Assembly (NCBI GenBank): GCA_003244035.1
Contig: QHBV01000231.1
Span: 9,829 to 16,329, forward strand
Direction: 5' to 3'
Length of the DNA stretch: 6,501 bases
DNA from: Solirubrobacterales bacterium
Lineage (GTDB): Bacteria; Actinomycetota; Thermoleophilia; Solirubrobacterales; Solirubrobacteraceae
Under the pieces are notes generated by a model. The model was given only the letters and a program-made list of their open reading frames with translations, made no database searches and was not told where the DNA came from. Made by a program: the position numbers and the translations under genes. Below, in pieces: positions 1 to 5,074 of the stretch (the stretch's first letter is position 1; each line of letters opens with the position of its first letter).

Positions 1-84
1 GCAGGCCGCTCCCCGATCCTCGCAGGCCGCTCCCCTGACGTCGTCCTCCGCGCCCCGATCTTCGCAGGTCGATGGCCGATCTCC
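1..84. repeat. Degenerate 21-bp tandem repeat, about four units
   Basis: Units run 1-21, 22-42, 43-63 and 64-84. Units 1 and 2 share their first 14 bases exactly (gcaggccgctcccc). Units 3 and 4 each match unit 1 at about 15 of 21 positions, and ccccgatcctcgcagg (11-26) recurs with one mismatch at 53-68. Because 21 is a multiple of three, the plus frame starting at base 1 reads as a heptapeptide repeat: AGRSPIL, AGRSPDV, VLRAPIF, AGRWPIS. The array reaches the window edge and may continue to the left. It could be part of a repetitive protein or an intergenic minisatellite; the window does not decide. Confidence 0.6.
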
Positions 85-151
85 GTGCCGGCGGCGGCTC
101 GCTGCCGACGTTCCGGCGCGGGCGCCGGGCGGCGGGCGCCACCAGGGCTGT

Positions 152-169
152 GGCGCTTGCGCGAGCGCC
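152..169 (+). terminator. GC-rich hairpin, possible terminator
   Basis: GGCGCT at 152-157 pairs perfectly with AGCGCC at 164-169, and a wobble plus a further GC pair can extend the stem inward. No T-tract follows, so this would be at best a tail-less actinobacterial terminator for something to the left. It may equally be chance in GC-rich sequence. Confidence 0.22.
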
Positions 170-172
170 GCT

Positions 173-203
173 GTGACTTCTGACCCGCCACCCTGCGTAG
201 GAT
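173..203 (+). promoter_or_regulatory. Putative distal promoter upstream of the DUF1802 gene
   Basis: TAGGAT at 198-203 fits the actinobacterial -10 consensus (TANNNT, often TAGRRT). GTGACT at 173-178 is a fair -35 (TTGAC-like), though the 19-nt spacer is long. Transcription would start near 210 and run through the GAAATC inverted repeats toward the gene at 350. This is pattern evidence only. Confidence 0.3.
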
Positions 204-239
204 ATGTGCCCTCCGAAATCTCTATGCTTGCAGGAGGAT

Positions 240-268
240 TTGGGGATTTCGGAAATCTCCCCTACAAT
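240..268 (+). promoter_or_regulatory. Putative proximal promoter of the DUF1802 gene
   Basis: TACAAT at 263-268 differs from TATAAT at one position and stands out in this GC-rich window. TTGGGG at 240-245 lies 17 nt upstream and supplies the TTG of a -35. A start near 275 would give a leader of roughly 75 nt before the ATG at 350. The spacer is almost filled by the palindrome at 245-257, a normal position for a repressor operator. Confidence 0.4.
245..257. promoter_or_regulatory. Palindrome gatttcggaaatc, possible operator
   Basis: This is a perfect inverted repeat with arms gatttc (245-250) and gaaatc (252-257) around one central G, flanked by gggg on the left and tcccc on the right. A third copy of the half-site, ccgaaatc, lies at 213-220 and is the exact complement of gatttcgg at 245-252. 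As DNA it could be a dimeric regulator site placed between -35 and -10. As RNA it allows two mutually exclusive stems (213-220 with 245-252, or 245-250 with 252-257). The regulator is unknown. Confidence 0.35.
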
Positions 269-349
269 CTCGGTTCCCCGCGTTGCCGCCGTCGTAGTTG
301 CTGCACGTGCGGGATCTACTGGTAAAACCTTCGTCCCCTGAACCGATAC

Positions 350-979
350 ATGCCGATTGCTTTCAAAGAATGGGCCGTGACCGTGCGGGCCCTAGCCGAG
401 GGCGAGCAGCTCCTGACCCTTCGCAAGGGCGGTATCCGCGAGCCCGACAAGCACTTCAAGCTCGAGTACGAGCGCTTCTTCCTCTACCCCACGTTCGACC
501 ATCAGCGGGCTGACCTGGTGCGTGAATCCCACCGGCCAGAGCTGGCCCGGGCGCTCGAGGAGGGCGTGTGGAGCGACGGCGAGCCGCCGCCGCACGCGCT
601 GCTCAGCGGCGACGACCTGACCCAGCCCGAGCGCGTACGGATTCGAGCCTGGGCCGAGGTCGCCGCCCACTACACCGTCACCGACCGGCGGGCCGTCGAC
701 GCCCTGTCGCCGTTCTATGTGTGGACGACCGATTACGCCGAGAAGCGGCTGGCGTGGAAGCGCCGGCACCCGCTCCACGTGATTCTGCTGCGGACCTACC
801 GGATCCCGCGGCCGGTCACCGTCAAGGTGCGCGACGAGTACGGCGGCTGCCGGTCGTGGCTCGAGCTCACGCGCGAGCTTCCGTTCGAGGGGACACCGGT
901 GCTCTCTGACGGGGAGTTCGAGCGGGCATCGGAGGAGATCGCCGCGATCGCCTCCGACCGCCAGCCGGCGCTGGTCTGA
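350..979 (+). CDS. DUF1802 family protein
   Basis: The protein has 209 residues, about the usual size for this family, and its function is unknown. The N-terminus carries the family hallmarks in order: AFKEWAV at residues 4-10, the LRKGGI segment at 24-29, and an F-x-L-E-Y-E-x-F-x-L-Y-P-T-x-x-HQ block at 36-52. The C-terminal third has a conserved-looking block around YAEKRLAWKRRHPLHVILLRTYR and a later GGCRSWLEL stretch. No signal peptide or membrane segment is visible. The ATG at 350 puts AFKEW four residues in, as is typical for the family, so I prefer it although there is no clear Shine-Dalgarno. Two promoter-like elements and a palindrome lie within 180 bases upstream. The next gene starts 70 bases downstream on the same strand and may be cotranscribed. 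Family assignment is from recognised motifs; no role can be inferred from context. Confidence 0.88.
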   Translation: MPIAFKEWAVTVRALAEGEQLLTLRKGGIREPDKHFKLEYERFFLYPTFDHQRADLVRESHRPELARALEEGVWSDGEPPPHALLSGDDLTQPERVRIRAWAEVAAHYTVTDRRAVDALSPFYVWTTDYAEKRLAWKRRHPLHVILLRTYRIPRPVTVKVRDEYGGCRSWLELTRELPFEGTPVLSDGEFERASEEIAAIASDRQPALV

Positions 980-1049
980 AGCGAATCAACGCCGCCGCGG
1001 TCGGGTTCGCGGCCGCAGCGGCTAGCGGTGGGCCGCCCCACGAGCAGCC

Positions 1050-1805
1050 ATGACCTGGGTAGAGTCGGTTTCCCCGTCGTTCCGCGCCAGGCACGACGAC
1101 GCCGACGCCGAGGACGCGGGTCATATCTTGGACTCGCTCGAACGCATGCGCGAGCGGCTGGCCGAGCGATTCCCTCGGACGGTGGCGGATGTGACGGTGG
1201 TCCTGCACCACGGAGCACCGTCGCTGGCGCTGTCGAATCCGGCGGTGGCGCTGACGTGGCTGCTCACGGCACCGTCGGCGCGTCGCTACGTCGCCGGCTG
1301 GGCATACGGCGCGGAGCTGCACGTGCTCGCTCCAGGCGCGCTGCAGACCCGCGCCTCGAATGTCCCCGGCTCGCGCGAGATGCTGGCGCTCACCGCCCCC
1401 GCGCTGTATGCCCGCCGAGTGATCGTCGAGAACAATCGCGACCTCCCGCGCGCGCTCACCCCCGCTCGGCTCGCGGCGGAGCTGCGGTGGGCGTGGCTGC
1501 TGGAAGGCGCCGGCAGGTGGTTCGCCGGCCAGGTCAAGCACGCGCGGCCGGCGATCGGCCGCCGCCTGCGCGAGGGGCGGCGACCGGACTTCCCCCCCGG
1601 CCTGCGCGACGCGGCGCTGCTCGGCGGCACCGTCATCGACCTGCTCGCCCGCGAGGAGGGCGAACGTGCGGCGGCCCAGTTCGTCACTCACCTGCATCCC
1701 CAGGGCCCCCGCGCCGCGCTCACGCGGGCCTTCGGCGGACGCTCGCTCGTGCACACCGAGGGGGCGTGGCGCTCGCACCTCGCGCGGATGGCGAGTGCAA
1801 GCTGA
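1050..1805 (+). CDS. Peptidase MA-like (gluzincin) protein lacking the HExxH motif
   Basis: This is a 251-residue protein whose layout follows bacterial peptidase MA-like domains. The start (WVESVSPSFRARHDDAD, residues 3-19) resembles the usual E-S-x-x-F-x-V-x-Y opening and is followed by an amphipathic helix and a VTVVL strand (48-52). A strand-turn segment LHVLAPGAL (90-98) and ASNVPGSRE (102-110) precede the place where active members carry HExxH. Here that place reads LALTAPALYARRV (112-124), with no zinc-binding His-Glu-His. Downstream, W149-LLEGAGRWFAG keeps the W-L-x-E-G-x-A-x-Y/W-F-x-G motif with E152, the usual third-ligand region. The C-terminus ends with a family-like tail (GRS...TEGAWRSHLARM). 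There is no signal peptide or TM segment, so it is probably cytoplasmic and catalytically dead. It could instead be an unrelated conserved hypothetical; the fold call rests on motif order. It stops 21 bp before the convergent minus-strand gene. Confidence 0.6.
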   Translation: MTWVESVSPSFRARHDDADAEDAGHILDSLERMRERLAERFPRTVADVTVVLHHGAPSLALSNPAVALTWLLTAPSARRYVAGWAYGAELHVLAPGALQTRASNVPGSREMLALTAPALYARRVIVENNRDLPRALTPARLAAELRWAWLLEGAGRWFAGQVKHARPAIGRRLREGRRPDFPPGLRDAALLGGTVIDLLAREEGERAAAQFVTHLHPQGPRAALTRAFGGRSLVHTEGAWRSHLARMASAS

Positions 1806-1826
1806 GCCTGGGGCGCTCGCCGCTCG

Positions 1827-2846
1827 TCACCCCCCGAGATAGCGGAGCACGTCTTCGCCGTCGGCCCGCAGGCCGACGGCGTCCCCCTCGGACAGCGCCG
1901 TGAACGGTTCGATCGCGACCTTGCCGGCGACGATCCTCCAGGTGGCGACCGCCTGACCGCGGGCCAGCGCGAACGGGCGGAACACGCCGCCCGAGATGAC
2001 CGCGCGCTCGTGCGGGCCGACGATCGGCTCGCGCGAGGTCCACCCGAGCAGCAGCGGGTCAAAGGCGCCCAGCAGCCGCGGCGGCGGCAGATGGACAGGC
2101 TCCGCCAGGCGATCGGCGAGCTCGACGAGACCGCCGTCGAGCTCGATCAGCTCCGAGGCGATCGCGCGCAGGCCGGCGCGCGCGTCCCGCAGCGGCAAGC
2201 CCGCCCATCTGGCCAGGTCCCGCTCGCCGGCCGGCCCGTGCCCGGCGAGATACCGGCGCGCGAGCTCGGCCAGCGCCCGCTCGCGCGGCACCGGGGGCGT
2301 TTCGCCGAGCCAGTCCCGGACCAGCGCGTAGGCGTGCTGGGCGCCGACCATCGGTCCCCGCACGGCGATCCCACGCAGGCTCGCGAGTCCCAGCAGGTGC
2401 ACCAGCGCCTGGCCCTCGGTCCGCACGCCGGCCGCGGCGATCCGCTCCGCGAGCTGCGCGCGCGTGAGCGGTCCCTCCCGTGCCAGCGAGCGCTCGATCA
2501 CGCGGGCGCCGCGCTCGGCGGCGCCCGACGTAACTCCCTCCTGCGCCAAGCGCCGCCCGTTGCCTCTCAGCAGCGGCGGCGTGGTGAGCGCGTGCAGCCA
2601 TGGGTAGTCGTCGGCCCGCACGAGGTGCAGCGTCCCCCGGCACAGCCACGTGATCAGCAGCGACCGGTCCTCGCTCAGCGCCCGGTCGAAGTCCGCGACC
2701 GTGAGGCCCGCCGTCCGCGCGCGGACCGCCAGCCGCACGCCGCGAGCGTCCTGGCCCTGGACGGCCAGCAGCCGCTGCGCGACCGCCACCGGGTCGGCTG
2801 CCGGGGGCCCCGCGAGCAGCTGGGCCTGCAGCCGCTGGAGGATCAA
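1827..2846 (-). CDS. Winged-helix DNA-binding domain protein, HTH_42/AlkZ-YcaQ-like
   Basis: The protein has 339 residues from a TTG start, within the normal range for HTH_42 (PF06224) proteins. Family signatures are visible: AQRLLAVQGQD near residues 23-33, then LLITWLCRGTLHLVRADDYPWL, a winged-helix-like region (ARVIERSLAREGPLTRAQLAERI), and a C-terminal block with LLGAFDPLLLGW and an IVAGKV..EPF ending. HTH_42 includes the AlkZ and YcaQ DNA glycosylases, which use a QxQ or related motif at the corresponding early position; Q30-G-Q32 here is a candidate, so repair of alkylated or crosslinked DNA is possible but unproven. The start is chosen because the TTG at 2846 overlaps the TGA of the zinc-ribbon gene (aTTGA), which suggests translational coupling, and because the alignment to the family begins right there (RLQAQLL). 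The same frame stays open far upstream, but that is the shadow of the neighbouring gene. Confidence 0.87.
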   Translation of the reverse strand: MILQRLQAQLLAGPPAADPVAVAQRLLAVQGQDARGVRLAVRARTAGLTVADFDRALSEDRSLLITWLCRGTLHLVRADDYPWLHALTTPPLLRGNGRRLAQEGVTSGAAERGARVIERSLAREGPLTRAQLAERIAAAGVRTEGQALVHLLGLASLRGIAVRGPMVGAQHAYALVRDWLGETPPVPRERALAELARRYLAGHGPAGERDLARWAGLPLRDARAGLRAIASELIELDGGLVELADRLAEPVHLPPPRLLGAFDPLLLGWTSREPIVGPHERAVISGGVFRPFALARGQAVATWRIVAGKVAIEPFTALSEGDAVGLRADGEDVLRYLGG

Positions 2847-3355
2847 TGCGCAAGCAGGACGGTCGCGAGCCAGATCACAACCGCGCCGAGCGCGAACGCG
2901 GCCACCAGCCCCGCGAGCAGTCGCGCCGGCGCGACCACGGCCCTCTCGGGGTGGGGGGAGATCAGCTCGGCTTCCAGCAGCACCTCGCGCGCGGTCGCGA
3001 CGCCGGCCGCCGGCACCATCACGTCGCGCGGGCCGGCGGCGAGGAAGTCCGGCACGTCGAAGCCCGCGCTTCGACGCAGCAGGCTCGGAACCCCCTCCTC
3101 CAGCAGCAATCCTTGAACAAATTCGCCCTCGGCTTGATTGCTCGCCCCGGCCACCCGTACGAGTGAGCCCTCGGCGAGCTGTGGCTTGATCTTGCGCGCA
3201 CGCAGATGGCGCTCGGTGAGCTTCTGCGGCGCGGCGCTCCCGGGGCCGTGCACGAGCGGCACCCCGCAGTCGGCACAGAAACGCTCGTCTCCGGGGTGCT
3301 CCGAGGCGCAGGTCGGGCAGATGAGCGCCTCGGAAGTGGGCCGGCTGTGACCCAT
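2843..3355 (-). CDS. Zinc-ribbon/DUF2007 protein with C-terminal membrane anchor
   Basis: This 170-residue protein has three visible parts. Residues 13-30 form a zinc ribbon with two CxxC knuckles (C13, C16, C27, C30). Residues 64-128 look like DUF2007, a small alpha/beta domain sometimes called a putative signal-transducing protein: SLVRVAG, then EGEFVQGLLLEEGVPSLLRR, a Gly-rich turn, RDVMVP and a final AREVLLE helix. Residues 146-168 are a single hydrophobic helix (LLAGLVAAFALGAVVIWLATVLL), so the protein is probably a tail-anchored inner-membrane protein with its domains in the cytoplasm. The start is the ATG at 3355, whose A is also the last base of the mec stop (TGATG). A longer upstream start would extend into mec with Gly/Arg-rich low-complexity sequence and is unlikely. 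Its function is unknown; coupling to mec suggests coexpression with the cysteine pathway. Confidence 0.8.
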   Translation of the reverse strand: MGHSRPTSEALICPTCASEHPGDERFCADCGVPLVHGPGSAAPQKLTERHLRARKIKPQLAEGSLVRVAGASNQAEGEFVQGLLLEEGVPSLLRRSAGFDVPDFLAAGPRDVMVPAAGVATAREVLLEAELISPHPERAVVAPARLLAGLVAAFALGAVVIWLATVLLAH

Positions 3356-3750
3356 CAGACCACGGCCAGCTCGGCCTCCGCCACCCGACCGTCGTGGATC
3401 TGCCATGAGCGGACCTCCACCTCGCCATCAGCGAGCCCGACGATGATCCACTCGACCCCCGGCCAGCTCGCAGCGAAGCTGATATCCGTCTGGGAGGGCT
3501 CCGGAGCGGTGCGGGTGTGGGAGTGATAGATCGCGCCGAGCTCGAGCCCCGCCAGTTCGATCTCGTTGTAGATGCGGATCTGGTCCTGCCCGGCGATCAC
3601 GAACCGCAGCGGGCTGGCCTCGGTGTTGGCGGTCGGATAGACCTTGACCACCGTGCCGTCGCGCACCGAAACCATGCCGCAGCACTCGTTGGGCGCCTCG
3701 GCGCGCGCATGCGAGACCATCTCGTCATACAGCTCCCGGGCGATCCGCAT
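3355..3750 (-). CDS. mec: M67 (JAMM/MPN) metallopeptidase, Mec-like CysO-cysteine hydrolase
   Basis: The 131-residue protein has the complete JAMM zinc-protease signature: catalytic Glu in NECCG (E22), then H76-S-H78, seven residues, S86 and D89 (YHSH...PSQTD). The length equals a bare MPN domain, with no fusion. In M. tuberculosis the homologue Mec (Rv1334) removes cysteine from the C-terminal Gly of CysO, the last step of the CysO/CysM cysteine pathway. The presence of cysO and cysM in the same cluster supports that role here. Because CysO in this window has residues beyond Gly-Gly, this enzyme may also trim the precursor, which is inference. It overlaps the next gene by one base (TGATG) and is separated from the preceding ferritin-like gene by 119 bases, the longest internal gap of the cluster. 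TAGCCT nine bases before the ATG suggests its own leaderless promoter. Confidence 0.92.
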   Translation of the reverse strand: MRIARELYDEMVSHARAEAPNECCGMVSVRDGTVVKVYPTANTEASPLRFVIAGQDQIRIYNEIELAGLELGAIYHSHTRTAPEPSQTDISFAASWPGVEWIIVGLADGEVEVRSWQIHDGRVAEAELAVV

Positions 3751-3759
3751 CCAACAGCG

Positions 3760-3765
3760 AGGCTA
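3760..3765 (-). promoter_or_regulatory. Putative -10 box of a leaderless mec promoter
   Basis: The minus strand reads TGGTAGCCT, with TAGCCT ending nine bases before the mec ATG. This is the spacing expected when transcription starts at or next to the start codon. No convincing -35 was found and no Shine-Dalgarno precedes the ATG. The 119-base gap upstream (3751-3869) contains nothing else that I can support. Confidence 0.3.
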
Positions 3766-3869
3766 CCAGCAGCGTCGCCGCGGTCCGCTGGACGCGCGCT
3801 CTGCATCGCGGTGGCGGCCCTGCTCGCGCCCGTGTGGTTCTGGAGCCACCTGATCTGAGCCTCGCTTTC

Positions 3870-4493
3870 CTACCGCTTGCCCTCCACAAAGGCATCCGGC
3901 ACGGCCTTGGTGACGTCCCCTCGGTTCAGGGCCTGGCTCAGCAGGGTCGCGTGCTGCGCTTCGCACGCCATGCTCTCCGCCGCGATCCGCAGCAGCGCCG
4001 GATCGGAGAGCTTCGAGGCCGCTTCGTAGTAGGCGGCCCCTGCGGCCGCCTCGTAGCCGAGCAGCAGCTCGAGCCAGTTGTGCTCGGTGGGCAGGCCGGT
4101 CAGGCTCCCCGATACGTGCAGGCGGGACAGCGCCCGATCGGCTTCGCTCGGGCCGGCGGGATTCGCCGGCGGGAGTAGACCATGCGCACCAAGCTCGAGC
4201 TCGAGCGCGCGAGCATGGGCCTGCTCGTGCCCGAGCAGCTTGCGGGTCAGGTGCTCCGTCCCCGCAGAGAGCACCCTCGACTGGATCGCGCGCTCGTACA
4301 TGAACACGCCCAGCAGCTCGACGGCTGACAGCGCACGCAGCGCGTCGCCGTCGGATTCCGCTTGTGCCTGCGCCGGCGCCGGCGCCGGGCCCAGGAGCGC
4401 AGCAACGGTCCCGCCGGCGGCGCCGAGCCCGGCGAGGGCGCCCACTCTGCCGATCAGCTCGCGCCGCGTGGTGCTCGCAGACAGGCCCATCAC
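3870..4493 (-). CDS. Tat-exported ferritin-like domain protein
   Basis: The 207-residue protein starts with a twin-arginine-type leader: TTRREL at residues 8-13, a Gly/Ala/Leu hydrophobic stretch to about 35, and an AQAQA cleavage-like region near 41-45. The mature part is a four-helix ferritin-like domain (Ferritin_2/DUF4439-like) with carboxylate ligands in the expected rhythm: E59/E67 in helix 1 (VFMYERAI), E90-x-x-H93 in helix 2 (HEQAH), E148/E157 in helix 3 (YEAAAGAAYYEAA) and E178-x-x-H181 in helix 4 (CEAQH). A di-iron site outside the cytoplasmic membrane is therefore plausible; its substrate is unknown. The start GTG at 4493 gives a GTGA overlap with the preceding gene's stop; the ATG at 4490 (TGATG) is equally possible and costs one residue. 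It forms a tandem pair with the lipoprotein upstream, to which it is related in fold but clearly diverged. Confidence 0.85.
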   Translation of the reverse strand: MMGLSASTTRRELIGRVGALAGLGAAGGTVAALLGPAPAPAQAQAESDGDALRALSAVELLGVFMYERAIQSRVLSAGTEHLTRKLLGHEQAHARALELELGAHGLLPPANPAGPSEADRALSRLHVSGSLTGLPTEHNWLELLLGYEAAAGAAYYEAASKLSDPALLRIAAESMACEAQHATLLSQALNRGDVTKAVPDAFVEGKR

Positions 4494-5074
4494 TCGGCGC
4501 CGGTCACGAACGGGCTCGGCGCGGGGTCGAGCCCGAGCGCGAGCCGTAGGACCGACACGTGCTGCGCGTCGTTGCCGAGGATCGCGGCGAGCGCGGCGCG
4601 AACGGGGCCCGGCGAGAGGATCGGAATCGCATGCAGGTACCCCACGATCTGCTCGCGCTCAAGCGTGTGCAGGAGCCCGAGCAGGTCCTGGTGCGTGCGT
4701 GGGCGGCCGAGGTCGTAGCTCGGTGCTGGCTTGCCGGCCGTCCCCCCCGCCTGCTTGACCAGCCCCGAGAGCTCTCCAGCGTGCGAGAGCTCCTGGTCGA
4801 GGAAGTGCATCGCCGCCATCTGGGCCCCCCCACTCAGCAGCGGGATCACGGCGGTGTAGGCGGCGATCGCCTTGTGCTCGCGCTCGAGCGCCTGGTTGAG
4901 CAGCTCGACATCGGCGGCGCGAGCCGGCAACGGGATCGTGTCGACCCGCGGTCTCGACCCCCGTCCGCCACATGCGCCGAGCAGGATGGCCCCGCCAGCC
5001 GCGAAGCCCGCGCCGCCGGTTCGTAGCAGCGCCCGCCTGGTGCCTCCAGCGGCGCGCGGCGTGGGCCTTACCAC
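4490..5074 (-). CDS. Tat-type lipoprotein with ferritin-like domain
   Basis: The 194-residue protein carries TRRALLR (residues 12-18), a Gly/Ala-rich hydrophobic stretch and a lipobox LGAC with C35 as the lipidated cysteine. It is likely a Tat-translocated lipoprotein on the outer face of the membrane. The mature domain shows ferritin-like helices with ExxH-type ligands: helix 1 LEREHKAIAAY (E64 or E66), helix 2 QELSHAGEL (E95-x-x-H98), helix 3 TLEREQIVGYLHAI (E139 or E141) and helix 4 NDAQHVSVL. In helix 4 the ligand position is D169 with H172, where Glu is usual. The start is GTG at 5074, overlapping the cysM stop by seven bases, so translation is probably coupled to cysM. The last codons overlap the second ferritin-like gene. 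The role is unknown; a peripheral iron or redox function is the natural guess for this fold. Confidence 0.84.
   Translation of the reverse strand: MVRPTPRAAGGTRRALLRTGGAGFAAGGAILLGACGGRGSRPRVDTIPLPARAADVELLNQALEREHKAIAAYTAVIPLLSGGAQMAAMHFLDQELSHAGELSGLVKQAGGTAGKPAPSYDLGRPRTHQDLLGLLHTLEREQIVGYLHAIPILSPGPVRAALAAILGNDAQHVSVLRLALGLDPAPSPFVTGAE

Larger units (their letters stand above)
1..349. other. Left-edge region without a convincing gene
   Basis: No recognisable protein is encoded here. The first 84 bases are a degenerate 21-bp tandem repeat. A GC-rich stretch with short inverted repeats follows (ggcgcc at 121-126 and 135-140; a hairpin at 152-169). From about 190 to 349 the sequence is visibly less GC-rich than the rest of the window, as expected for an upstream leader. 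It carries two promoter-like elements and a palindrome, annotated separately. One plus-strand frame stays open from base 1 to a TGA at 181-183 and could be the tail of a gene that begins outside the window, but its last part looks like arginine-rich low-complexity sequence and I do not call it. No tRNA, rRNA or CRISPR-like structure was seen. Confidence 0.6.

Noticed and set aside
232..242. AGGAGG followed by TTG as a ribosome-binding site and start of a second small leader peptide
   Set aside because: The TTG is only two bases from AGGAGG, too close for a normal start, and the only start-like codon at good spacing is ATT. The resulting peptide has no recognisable feature.
298..513. A 71-codon plus-strand frame overlapping the start of the DUF1802 gene
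   Set aside because: It is out of frame with the well-supported DUF1802 protein, Arg/Pro-rich, and without a ribosome-binding site.
867..1778. A 303-codon minus-strand frame opposite the peptidase MA-like gene
   Set aside because: It is Arg/Gly/Ala-rich low complexity with no recognisable motif. The plus-strand frame has a coherent fold-like motif order.
1806..1826. A shared terminator between the convergent genes
   Set aside because: The 21-base gap has no stem of useful length and no T-tract; only a weak GAGC/GCTC pairing was seen.
2010..3116. A 368-codon plus-strand frame opposite the HTH_42 and DUF2007 genes
   Set aside because: The translation is Arg/Gln/Pro-rich without domains. Long antisense frames are expected opposite GC-rich genes with few A/T third positions.
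1827..3428. A single minus-strand frame open for 533 codons covering both the HTH_42 gene and the region upstream
   Set aside because: The part above 2846 is antiparallel to nothing conserved and is Arg/Gly-rich. It is the other-frame shadow of the zinc-ribbon/DUF2007 gene, which has clear motifs in its own frame.
3517..3858. A plus-strand frame ending in a hydrophobic stretch (ALCIAVAALLAPVWFWSHLI)
   Set aside because: The hydrophobic tail lies in the mec upstream gap and looks membrane-like, but the only good start is antisense to mec, the body is non-descript, and it would have to span the mec promoter region.
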